A stretch of DNA of 7,887 nt from positions 1-7,887 of the forward strand of contig JAKOOI010000144.1 of NCBI GenBank assembly GCA_022701475.1, given 5' to 3'. This document shows, one piece after another, positions 1-6,163 of the stretch (positions within the stretch are counted from its first letter, which is position 1; each line of letters opens with the position of its first letter). The notes beneath the pieces are model-generated. The model was not told the DNA's origin, ran no database searches, and saw only the letters and a program-made list of their open reading frames with translations. The translations under genes were made by a program, and so were the position numbers. This DNA is from Weeksellaceae bacterium. GTDB taxonomy: Bacteria > Bacteroidota > Bacteroidia > Flavobacteriales > Weeksellaceae.

Positions 1-990
1 CCGATCCGGGTGGAAATCCGGGAAGGGCTGGCCCTGATGAACGGAACTTCTGCAATGTCGGGAATCGGTGCTGTCAATGCCCATAAAGCGAACCAGCTGA
101 CGGATATTTCCATTGCGCTGTCCTGTGCCATCAATGAAATTGTACAGGCCTATGACGATCACCTGTCGGAACCGCTCAACGGAACAAAGCTCCATGCAGG
201 ACAGCAGAAAATTGCCGCCCGGATGCGTGACCATCTGGCAGACAGCAAGCTGGTAAGGAAAAGGGCAGACCATCTTTATACTCATTTTGAAGAGCAGGAA
301 AAAGTTTTCAAAGATAAGGTTCAGGAATATTATTCCCTGAGATGCGTTCCGCAGATCCTCGGCCCGGTCCTGGACACGCTGGAATATACGGAGAAAGTAT
401 TGGAAAACGAGATCAACTCTGCCAATGACAATCCGGTCATCAATGTGGCGGACCGGCATGTATACCACGGCGGAAATTTCCACGGCGATTATATTTCGCT
501 GGAAATGGATAAGCTGAAAATTGTGGTTACCAAGCTGACGATGCTTGCCGAAAGACAGCTGAACTATCTTTTGAATTCTAAAATCAATGAAATCCTGCCT
601 CCGTTTGTGAACCTGGGGAAACTGGGCTTCAATTTCGGGATGCAGGGCGTGCAGTTTACGGCGACTTCCACTACGGCGGAGAGCCAGATGCTCTCCAACC
701 CGATGTATGTGCACAGCATTCCGAATAATAATGACAATCAGGATATTGTGAGCATGGGGACCAATGCGGCGGTGATCTGCAGGAAAGTTATTGAAAATGC
801 ATTTGAAGTGTTGACGATTGAGGCGGTTACCATCGTTCAGGCTATCGAATATCTCGGGTTCCAGGATAAAATCTCATCGGCAACAAAAGAGCTGTATGAC
901 GAAATAAGAAAGATCATTCCCGCGTTTTCCAATGACAGGGTAATGTATCCTTATCTGGAACAGGTGAAGAACTATCTGAAGAGTATGTAA
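1..990 (+). CDS. tal: Tyrosine ammonia-lyase, aromatic amino acid lyase family (5'-truncated by window edge)
   Basis: The reading frame is open from base 1, so the gene starts upstream; the GTG at 10 is internal, not a start. The visible 329 residues are the C-terminal two thirds of a roughly 500-residue HAL/PAL-family lyase. The N-terminal part with the MIO-forming Ala-Ser-Gly and the substrate-selectivity residue lies outside. Visible family marks are EGLALMNGTSAM near the window start, SANDNPVI (about 413-440), the GGNFHG motif (about 470-486), and SIPNNNDNQDIVSMG (about 715-760), which matches the conserved HAL segment with Gln before the acidic residue. From memory, long stretches match the F. 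johnsoniae tyrosine ammonia-lyase almost word for word. The family deaminates tyrosine to 4-coumarate, the expected starter for the aryl polyene of flexirubin. The FabG 63 bp downstream supports this over a histidine-degradation role. Substrate choice cannot be confirmed without the missing N-terminus. Confidence 0.9.
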   Translation, partial: PIRVEIREGLALMNGTSAMSGIGAVNAHKANQLTDISIALSCAINEIVQAYDDHLSEPLNGTKLHAGQQKIAARMRDHLADSKLVRKRADHLYTHFEEQEKVFKDKVQEYYSLRCVPQILGPVLDTLEYTEKVLENEINSANDNPVINVADRHVYHGGNFHGDYISLEMDKLKIVVTKLTMLAERQLNYLLNSKINEILPPFVNLGKLGFNFGMQGVQFTATSTTAESQMLSNPMYVHSIPNNNDNQDIVSMGTNAAVICRKVIENAFEVLTIEAVTIVQAIEYLGFQDKISSATKELYDEIRKIIPAFSNDRVMYPYLEQVKNYLKSM

Positions 991-1053
991 CCTCAGGCTG
1001 ATAAAAGTTGTCATAAAAGAATATACCCAAAACTAAACTAACATACGCTACAC

Positions 1054-1785
1054 ATGAAATGTGCAATCATCACAGGCGGCTCCAGGGGAATAGGAAGAGC
1101 GATCTGTATCAAACTGGCAGAAGAAAAAAATTACCATCTTCTCATTAATTATACTTCCAACGAGGCAGCGGCAAAAGATACGCTGGCCAGGGTGGAAGAG
1201 CTGGGTACTACGGGGGAAATCCTGAAGTTCGACGTAGGTAATGCCGGAGAAACACAGGCTGTTCTCACCCAATGGCAGGAAAACAATCCGGAAGCAACCG
1301 TTGAGGTGATTGTAAACAATGCCGGAATCACCAGGGACGGACTTTTCATGTGGATGCCGAGCGAAGACTGGAATGCCGTGATCAATACCAGCCTGAACGG
1401 CTTTTTCAATGTAACCAACTTCTTTATCCAGAAGCTGCTGCGCAACAAATACGGGCGGATTATCAATATGGTTTCCGTTTCCGGCGTAAAAGGCACAGCC
1501 GGGCAGACGAATTATTCTGCTGCAAAAGGAGCGCTGGTGGGTGCTACCAAGGCGCTGGCACAGGAAGTGGCAAAACGGAATATCACCGTCAATGCAGTGG
1601 CACCCGGATTCATCAGAACGGATATGACGCAGGAGTTCAATGAAGAGGAACTGAAAGTGATGATTCCTGCCAACCGGTTCGGGGAAGCGGAAGAAGTAGC
1701 GGATCTGGTAGCATTTTTAGCTTCAAAAAAATCCTCCTATATTACAGGCGAAGTCATTAATATCAACGGCGGAATATACTCGTAA
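1054..1785 (+). CDS. fabG: 3-oxoacyl-ACP reductase, FabG-like SDR of the aryl-polyene pathway
   Basis: A complete 243-residue classical short-chain dehydrogenase, the usual FabG length. The cofactor motif TGGSRGIG is at residues 7-14 and NNAG at 88-91. The catalytic Ser141, Tyr154 and Lys158 lie in VSVSG and NYSAAKGAL, followed by NAVAPGFIRTDM (180-191) and the C-terminal GEVININGG. By family, it reduces beta-ketoacyl-ACP to beta-hydroxyacyl-ACP with NADPH in the cytoplasm. Here it probably acts in each elongation round of the polyene rather than in housekeeping fatty acid synthesis, judging by its neighbours. The position normally holding the fourth catalytic residue, Asn (as in TNLSS of E. 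coli FabG), reads Ser113 in NTSLNGF, with an Asn two residues on. The ATG at 1054 starts seven residues before the TGxxxGIG motif, as usual. There is no Shine-Dalgarno box; the leader is A-rich, as in Bacteroidota. Confidence 0.93.
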   Translation: MKCAIITGGSRGIGRAICIKLAEEKNYHLLINYTSNEAAAKDTLARVEELGTTGEILKFDVGNAGETQAVLTQWQENNPEATVEVIVNNAGITRDGLFMWMPSEDWNAVINTSLNGFFNVTNFFIQKLLRNKYGRIINMVSVSGVKGTAGQTNYSAAKGALVGATKALAQEVAKRNITVNAVAPGFIRTDMTQEFNEEELKVMIPANRFGEAEEVADLVAFLASKKSSYITGEVININGGIYS

Positions 1786-1789
1786 AATG

Positions 1790-1876
1790 ATATAACAATA
1801 TACCAGTGTACCGGTATACCAATGGATACGGACTGATAAGAATGGTTACATTGCTAGATTGATACATTGTTAAATC
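1790..1876. repeat. Octamer array A: degenerate 8-bp units in inverted arms
   Basis: Nearly all of the 98-bp gap between the reductase and the ketosynthase is made of 8-bp units. The left arm (1790-1829) reads ATATAACA, ATATACCA, GTGTACCG, GTATACCA, ATGGATAC. The right arm (1845-1876) reads GTTACATT, GCTAGATT, GATACATT, GTTAAATC. The right-arm units are the reverse complement of the left-arm unit type (ATGTAnCA against TGnTACAT), so the transcript could form an imperfect hairpin with a spacer at 1830-1844. Bases 1806-1819 also form a near-palindrome centred on ACCGGT. The array ends 7 bp before the ketosynthase ATG at 1884. A second, longer copy of the same design lies at 3364-3534. The units are read directly from the sequence; folding and function are inference. 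Confidence 0.8.
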
Positions 1877-1883
1877 AAACAAT

Positions 1884-3104
1884 ATGGAAAACAGGGTTGT
1901 CATTACCGGAATGGGAATTTATTCCTGCATCGGAACTTCTTTGGAAGCGGTGAAGGAATCTTTATTTCAGGGGAAATCCGGCATTTTTTTAGTGGATGAG
2001 AGAAAAGAGTTCGGCTTCCGGTCGGGCCTGACAGGCGTTGTGCCGAAACCGGATCTGAAGAACCTTCTGAACCGGAGGCAGCGGGTAAGCATGGGCGAAG
2101 AAAGCGAGTATGCTTATCTTGCCACGCTGGATGCTCTGCAGCAGGCCGGTATCGACCAGGATTTTTTAGATCATAACGAAGTCGGAATCCTGTACGGAAA
2201 CGATAGTGTTTCCAAGGCAGTTGTGGAATCCATAGACATTGCGAGAGAGAAAAAAGATACGGCACTGATGGGTTCCGGAGCCATTTTCAAATCCATGAAC
2301 TCTACGGTGACGATGAACCTTTCCACGATTTTCAAACTGAGAGGCATCAACCTCACCATCAGCGCGGCATGTGCCAGCGGTTCCCATTCTTTGGGACTGG
2401 CTTATATGATGATCAAAAACGGCTTCCAGGATATGATTGTCTGCGGAGGAGCGCAGGAAACCAATATGTATTCAATGGCCAGCTTTGACGGGCTGGGCGT
2501 TTTTTCCGTCAGGGAAGATGAACCCACGAAAGCTTCAAGGCCCTTCGACTCCGGTAGAGACGGCCTGATCCCGAGCGGAGGCGGCGCAACGCTGATCGTG
2601 GAAAGCCTGGAATCCGCACAAAAAAGAGGAGCCCATATCATTGCAGAAATTGCAGGTTATGGATTTTCATCCAACGGCGGGCATATTTCTACCCCGAATG
2701 TAGACGGGCCGGCCCTGGCGATGGAAAGAGCATTGAAACAGTCGGGCCTTACCGCACAGCATATCGATTATATTAATGCCCACGCCACTTCTACCCCGAT
2801 CGGCGATGCCAATGAAGCCAAAGCGATTTATGAAATCTTCGGTGGTCAAATTCCGGTAAGCTCCACAAAATCCATGACCGGGTACGAATGCTGGATGGCC
2901 GGTGCAAGTGAAGTTATTTACTCGGTTTTAATGATGCAGCATGATTTTATTGCCCCGAATATCAACCTGGAAAATCCTGATGATGAGGCGAAAAGGATAA
3001 ATCTGGTAGCTGAAACAAAAAGTCAAAAAATTGACGTATTTTTGTCCAATTCTTTTGGATTCGGAGGAACCAACTCCGCATTAATCGTTAAAAAATTTAC
3101 ATAA
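1884..3104 (+). CDS. FabB-like beta-ketoacyl-ACP synthase with a His-to-Tyr change at the second active-site His
   Basis: A complete 406-residue thiolase-fold condensing enzyme, about the size of E. coli FabB (406 residues) and resembling it along the whole length. The nucleophile Cys163 sits in SAACASGS and the first catalytic His300 in NAHATSTPIGD (family usually HGT). Lys329 is in STKSMTG, and the glycine-rich gate loop SNSFGFGGTN is at 388-397. The second catalytic His of the family (MTGH, His333 in E. coli FabB) is Tyr334 here, codon TAC, one transition from CAC. Because Cys is kept, it is not a classical chain-length factor, which loses Cys; it may be an altered or partner-dependent ketosynthase. 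The ACP begins 4 bp after its stop, so the two are probably co-translated and act together in polyene elongation. The ATG at 1884 directly precedes the standard N-terminal VVITGMGI. Condensation activity is not certain given the Tyr. Confidence 0.92.
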   Translation: MENRVVITGMGIYSCIGTSLEAVKESLFQGKSGIFLVDERKEFGFRSGLTGVVPKPDLKNLLNRRQRVSMGEESEYAYLATLDALQQAGIDQDFLDHNEVGILYGNDSVSKAVVESIDIAREKKDTALMGSGAIFKSMNSTVTMNLSTIFKLRGINLTISAACASGSHSLGLAYMMIKNGFQDMIVCGGAQETNMYSMASFDGLGVFSVREDEPTKASRPFDSGRDGLIPSGGGATLIVESLESAQKRGAHIIAEIAGYGFSSNGGHISTPNVDGPALAMERALKQSGLTAQHIDYINAHATSTPIGDANEAKAIYEIFGGQIPVSSTKSMTGYECWMAGASEVIYSVLMMQHDFIAPNINLENPDDEAKRINLVAETKSQKIDVFLSNSFGFGGTNSALIVKKFT

Positions 3105-3108
3105 AAAC

Positions 3109-3360
3109 ATGGAAAGGGAAAAAATTGTTGCCATCGTTAACGACTTTTTAATCAACGAATTTGAAGTGGATGGTGATGAAATCAGCAATGAGGCCAACCT
3201 GAAACAGACATTAGGGCTGGACAGCCTGGATTATATCGACCTTGTGGTTGTCATCGAATCCAACTTCGGCGTAAAGCTGGGCGAGGCAGACTTTAAGAAG
3301 ATGGTCACTTTCGATGATTTCTATTCAGCTATTCAGAACAAAATCACCGAGAAAAAGTAA
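3109..3360 (+). CDS. Dedicated acyl carrier protein
   Basis: A complete, acidic 83-residue single-domain carrier protein. The phosphopantetheine attachment site is Ser39 in LGLDSLDYIDLV (35-46), the classic DSL motif at the start of helix II, followed by VIESNFGVKL as in AcpP-type proteins. It carries growing acyl chains as thioesters in the cytoplasm after activation by a phosphopantetheinyl transferase, which is not seen in this window. It is separated from the ketosynthase stop by only 4 bp, which marks it as that enzyme's likely partner rather than the housekeeping AcpP, normally found near fabF. The start ATG lies behind an A-rich stretch (TAAAAAC) without a Shine-Dalgarno box. Downstream there is no terminator of the classic GC-rich type, but octamer array B begins within 4 bp of the stop. 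Confidence 0.95.
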   Translation: MEREKIVAIVNDFLINEFEVDGDEISNEANLKQTLGLDSLDYIDLVVVIESNFGVKLGEADFKKMVTFDDFYSAIQNKITEKK

Positions 3361-3363
3361 GTA

Positions 3364-3534
3364 ATGTATCAATGTACCATTGTACCGATGTAGCAATGTG
3401 ATAAGTACTGATATCCGGTATAAAATAATTTTTACACTATTATATTGATTCACTGTTACATTGTTACACTGTTATATTGATACACTGCTATATTGATACA
3501 TTGCTATATTGATACATTGTTATATTAATAACCT
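3364..3534. repeat. Octamer array B: long inverted 8-bp repeat array with 16-bp higher-order period
   Basis: The 180-bp gap between the ACP and the acyltransferase is almost wholly repeat. The left arm (3364-3403) reads ATGTATCA, ATGTACCA, TTGTACCG, ATGTAGCA, ATGTGATA. After a spacer (3404-3430), the right arm (3431-3534) holds about 13 consecutive octamers of the inverted type, such as GTTACATT, GTTACACT, GATACATT and GCTATATT; the first and last are the most degenerate. From 3471 the right arm has a 16-bp period, with GCTATATTGATACATTG perfect twice (3487-3503 and 3503-3519). Left segment 3363-3375 can pair with 3490-3502 or 3506-3518, and 3388-3399 with 3498-3509, with only a wobble mismatch each. 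The array shares the 15-mer ATTGATACATTGTTA with array A (1858-1872 and 3508-3522). It ends 6 bp before the next ATG at 3541. It might act as a transcript-end or RNA-stability hairpin, or be a neutral expandable repeat. Confidence 0.88.
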
Positions 3535-3540
3535 GATGCT

Positions 3541-4425
3541 ATGAACAAGTGGAAAGGCAGATCCAAAGGTACCATTACCGGATACAAGATTTTTGTCTGG
3601 TGTATCCGCAATGCCGGGATCCGGAGTTCGTATGCCGTGCTTTACTTGGTGGCAGCCTATTACTTTCTGTTTCTGAGGAAGAGCAGCCGTTACATTTCAT
3701 CTTACTTTCGCAAAAGGCTGGACTACGGTTTCCTGAAAACAAAAATTTCCGTGTTCAGGAGTTATCTTACTTTCGGTAAGGTGCTGATTGATAAAACCGC
3801 AATATCTGCAGGATTGAGGGACCATTTTACTTATGAATTCGACGGGATTGAAAACCTCAGGAACCTGCTGGCGGAAAAAAAAGGCGGGGTTCTCATCAGC
3901 GCCCATATCGGGAACTTTGAAATTGCAGAATATTTCTTTGCCGATATCGATTTCGACTGCCAGATCAACCTGGTGACCACAGACCAGGAAGTTACGGTAA
4001 TCAAGGAATACCTGGAAAGCGTTTCCGTAAAACAGAGCAGCATTAAATTCATTTATGTAAAGGAAGATATGTCCCATATTTTCGAGATTAATGAAGCTTT
4101 ATCCAAAAATGAGCTTATCTGCTTCACCGGGGACCGCTATTTCGAAGGTTCCAAGTTCCTTGAAGGTAACCTGCTGGGGAAAACCGCAAAATTTCCGGCC
4201 GGGCCTTTTCTCATCGCTTCCAGGCTGGGCGTTCCCGTAGTGTACGTTTACGTGATGAAAGAAAATAACCTGCGTTATCACCTGTATGCAAGACTGGCGG
4301 AACATGTAAAAAAACGCGATGCACAGGGCCTTCTGAACTCCTATACCCGGAATCTGGAATCCATGATCAGGAAATATCCGCTTCAATGGTTCAATTATTT
4401 CGATTTCTGGGATGATGTTGATTAA
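3541..4425 (+). CDS. LpxL/HtrB-family (lipid A lauroyl-type) acyltransferase
   Basis: A complete 294-residue inner-membrane acyltransferase of the LpxL/HtrB family (usual length about 290-310). A hydrophobic segment at about residues 30-46 (YAVLYLVAAYYFLFL) would anchor it. The catalytic HX4E box is His122-Ile-Gly-Asn-Phe-Glu127 in ISAHIGNFEIAE. FTGDRYFEG (195-203), FPAGPFLIASRLGVPVV (218-234) and the C-terminal YPLQWFNYFDFW (279-290) also fit the family. In lipid A synthesis such enzymes move acyl chains from acyl-ACP to a hydroxyl group. In this cluster, directly after an ACP and before a pigment-type flavoprotein, the more likely job is acylation during flexirubin assembly, for example joining the aryl-polyene acyl-ACP to a dialkylresorcinol hydroxyl; that assignment is inference. 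A plain lipid A role is the alternative. The ATG at 3541 lies just after octamer array B and has no Shine-Dalgarno box. Confidence 0.88.
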   Translation: MNKWKGRSKGTITGYKIFVWCIRNAGIRSSYAVLYLVAAYYFLFLRKSSRYISSYFRKRLDYGFLKTKISVFRSYLTFGKVLIDKTAISAGLRDHFTYEFDGIENLRNLLAEKKGGVLISAHIGNFEIAEYFFADIDFDCQINLVTTDQEVTVIKEYLESVSVKQSSIKFIYVKEDMSHIFEINEALSKNELICFTGDRYFEGSKFLEGNLLGKTAKFPAGPFLIASRLGVPVVYVYVMKENNLRYHLYARLAEHVKKRDAQGLLNSYTRNLESMIRKYPLQWFNYFDFWDDVD

Positions 4426-4431
4426 TTTTCC

Positions 4432-4439
4432 TACTTTTA
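4432..4439 (+). promoter_or_regulatory. Possible Bacteroidota -7 promoter element upstream of the oxidoreductase
   Basis: TACTTTTA, followed by CCCC and an A-rich run, starts 7 bp after the acyltransferase stop and matches seven of eight positions of the Bacteroidota -7 consensus TAnnTTTG (A for the final G). No TTG stands at the expected distance of the -33 box; the nearest, at 4418-4420, is too close. If used, it would give the oxidoreductase/C45 pair their own transcript with a leader of about 180 nt. The match is short and could be chance. Confidence 0.25.
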
Positions 4440-4558
4440 CCCCAAAATAAAACTAATATTTAACTCAAACATCAAGTGATTGTGAAATGTAAAATGTAAG
4501 TTGCAAGTAACTTTTGCTTTTGCCGGGTGTTACCGCCTTTGCAGACCTGAGTCATAGG

Positions 4559-4595
4559 GCCTTGAAGGAAAAGTCTCCTTCGGCTTTGCGTTTTT
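4559..4595 (+). terminator. Candidate hairpin terminator or leader hairpin between acyltransferase and oxidoreductase
   Basis: GAAGGA (4564-4569) and TCCTTC (4576-4581) form a perfect 6-bp stem with a 6-base loop. GCC (4559-4561) and GGC (4582-4584) extend it by 3 bp across a 2-base bulge. It is followed by TTTGCGTTTTT (4585-4595), which contains a T run. This fits a modest intrinsic terminator for the acyltransferase transcript. It ends 33 bp before the TTG start of the oxidoreductase, so it could instead act as an attenuator in that gene's leader. The rest of the 202-bp gap (4426-4627) holds an AT-rich part with short AAATGTA direct repeats (4484-4499), and I see no gene in it. Confidence 0.45.
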
Positions 4596-4627
4596 AAAAT
4601 TCAACATTACTTAAACACAGCTTTCCT

Positions 4628-6163
4628 TTGAATAAAGAATTCGACATACTGGTTATCGGCAGCGGACTGGGGGGTCTTGTTTCTGCGCTTGTTCTTGCCA
4701 AGGAAGGCCTGAAAGTCTGCGTCCTGGAGAAAAATAACCAATATGGCGGAAACCTCCAGACCTTTTCCCGGGACAAACTGGTTTTCGATACCGGTGTCCA
4801 TTATCTGGGCGGTCTTTCCAGCGGGCAGAACCTTCATCAGTATTTTTCTTACCTCGGCATTATGGATGACCTGCAGCTTCAGCAGATGGATAAGGACGGT
4901 TACGATAAAATTACCTTCGGGGATGATACAACCGAATATCCGCATGCCCAGGGCTATGATCATTTTGTAGAGCAGCTGGCCCGGCATTTTCCTGGGGAAA
5001 GAGAGAACCTGCAGAATTATTGTGAGGAAATCCAAAGGATCTGCAGCCTGTTTCCGAGGTATCACCTGGTAGGGGAAGACCGGTATCATGAAGAAATTAT
5101 TCACCTGAATACCAAAAGGATGATCGAATCCATTACCCGGAACACTACATTGCAGTCGGTTCTGTTAGGCTCCAATTTTTTATATGCCGGAGATTCGGAG
5201 ACGGTGCCGTTTTATGTACATGCCCTGACGGTAAACTCGTATATTCAAAGTGCCTATAAATGTGTTCAGGGAGGAAGCCAGATCTCAAAATTGCTGATCC
5301 GCAGGCTCCGGGAGCACGGTGCGGAAGTCCATAAGCATGCAGAGGCGGAACAGTTTATTTTTGATGAAAGCAATATGCTGAAGGGGGTGAAAACAAAAGC
5401 AGGAAAGGTATATTTTGCAGACCGGTTTATTTCCAATATCGAAATCCGTTCAACGGTACGGCTGATCGGAGAAAAACGGCTGAAAAAGTCTTTTCTGAAC
5501 AGGGTCATGAGCTGGGAGCCCGGACCGTCATGCTTCAGTGTCTATCTTGTCCTGAGGCCGGAGACTGTTCCTTATTTTAATTATAACCTGTATCATTATC
5601 AGTCTGAAGAATCTGTCTGGCAGGCATACCGCTACCGGAAAGATTTCTGGCCGGAGACCTATATGCTTTCTTCATCGCCGTCAAAGCAGCATCCGGAGTT
5701 TGCAGAAAGCCTGACCGCCATTTCCTATATGGATTTTGAGGAAGTGAAGCAATGGGAGCATACCTTCAATACGGTTGCTGATGAGCAGGAAAGGGGAGAG
5801 GCGTATGAACGTTTCAAAAAGGAAAAGGCAGAGAAAATGATTTCGGCACTGGAAAAGAAGTTTCCGGGCCTGAGAAAATCCGTTAAAGGAATATATGTTT
5901 CATCTCCTTTATCATACCGTGATTATATCGGGAGTTCCAACGGAAACATGTACGGCTACAGGAAAAGTTCCGAAAACCCTCTGAAAACCATGGTTTCCCC
6001 GAGAACGAAGATTGATAATCTTTTTATGACAGGGCAGTCGGTCAATATGCACGGTATTTTGGGCTGCACCATCGGTGCCTTTACTACTTGTGCTGAAATC
6101 CTGGGGAAAGACCTGGTTGATAAGAGATTGCTTGAAATGATTAATAAGAACAAAGGTGAATAA
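4628..6163 (+). CDS. FAD-dependent oxidoreductase, CrtI/retinol saturase-like
   Basis: A complete 511-residue flavoprotein of the phytoene desaturase/all-trans-retinol saturase family. The N-terminal dinucleotide fold has GSGLGGLVSA (GxGxxG, 11-16), with Glu34 at the end of strand two (VLEKN). QYGGNLQTF (38-46) and DTGVHYLGG (54-62) follow, as in RetSat-type proteins. Late motifs are RDYIGSSNGNMYG (431-443) and the C-terminal FAD-contact stretch IDNLFMTGQS...GCTIGAFTTCAEIL (462-492). The family desaturates, isomerises or saturates C=C bonds in long polyene or isoprenoid substrates; here an aryl-polyene intermediate is the plausible substrate, which is inference. The start is TTG at 4628. The frame is open only back to the stop at 4595, and between that stop and the GxGxxG motif there is no ATG or GTG, so TTG is the only usual start codon available. 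It overlaps the next gene by 8 bp, indicating translational coupling. Confidence 0.9.
   Translation: MNKEFDILVIGSGLGGLVSALVLAKEGLKVCVLEKNNQYGGNLQTFSRDKLVFDTGVHYLGGLSSGQNLHQYFSYLGIMDDLQLQQMDKDGYDKITFGDDTTEYPHAQGYDHFVEQLARHFPGERENLQNYCEEIQRICSLFPRYHLVGEDRYHEEIIHLNTKRMIESITRNTTLQSVLLGSNFLYAGDSETVPFYVHALTVNSYIQSAYKCVQGGSQISKLLIRRLREHGAEVHKHAEAEQFIFDESNMLKGVKTKAGKVYFADRFISNIEIRSTVRLIGEKRLKKSFLNRVMSWEPGPSCFSVYLVLRPETVPYFNYNLYHYQSEESVWQAYRYRKDFWPETYMLSSSPSKQHPEFAESLTAISYMDFEEVKQWEHTFNTVADEQERGEAYERFKKEKAEKMISALEKKFPGLRKSVKGIYVSSPLSYRDYIGSSNGNMYGYRKSSENPLKTMVSPRTKIDNLFMTGQSVNMHGILGCTIGAFTTCAEILGKDLVDKRLLEMINKNKGE

Noticed and set aside
10..12. GTG at 10 as the start of the ammonia-lyase
   Set aside because: The frame is open to base 1 and codes P-I-R before it, matching family sequence; the MIO region must lie upstream, so this GTG is internal.
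991..1053. Terminator or promoter between ammonia-lyase and reductase
   Set aside because: No stem followed by a T run and no TAnnTTTG element is visible in these 63 bp; the genes are probably co-transcribed.
1350..1643. 97-codon + strand open frame inside the reductase gene
   Set aside because: It is a frame shadow with low-complexity, Arg/Gln/Cys-rich translation, wholly inside a gene with clear SDR motifs.
3037..3044. TATTTTTG, a perfect TAnnTTTG match inside the end of the ketosynthase, as a promoter for the ACP
   Set aside because: No TTG box at the expected distance, it lies in conserved coding sequence (DVFLSN), and the ACP is only 4 bp behind the ketosynthase, which fits co-transcription.
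1884..3104. Calling the ketosynthase a chain-length factor
   Set aside because: The nucleophile Cys163 is present in the normal AACASG context; only the second His is changed.
3361..3540. CRISPR array
   Set aside because: The period is 8 or 16 bp with no unique spacers between repeats, so it is a short tandem/inverted repeat array, not CRISPR.
3697..4077. 126-codon minus-strand open frame
   Set aside because: It is antisense to the acyltransferase including its HX4E box; no motif or start context supports it.
4607..5104. 165-codon minus-strand open frame
   Set aside because: It is antisense to the FAD-binding region of the oxidoreductase, has no recognisable motif and arises from codon bias of the true gene.
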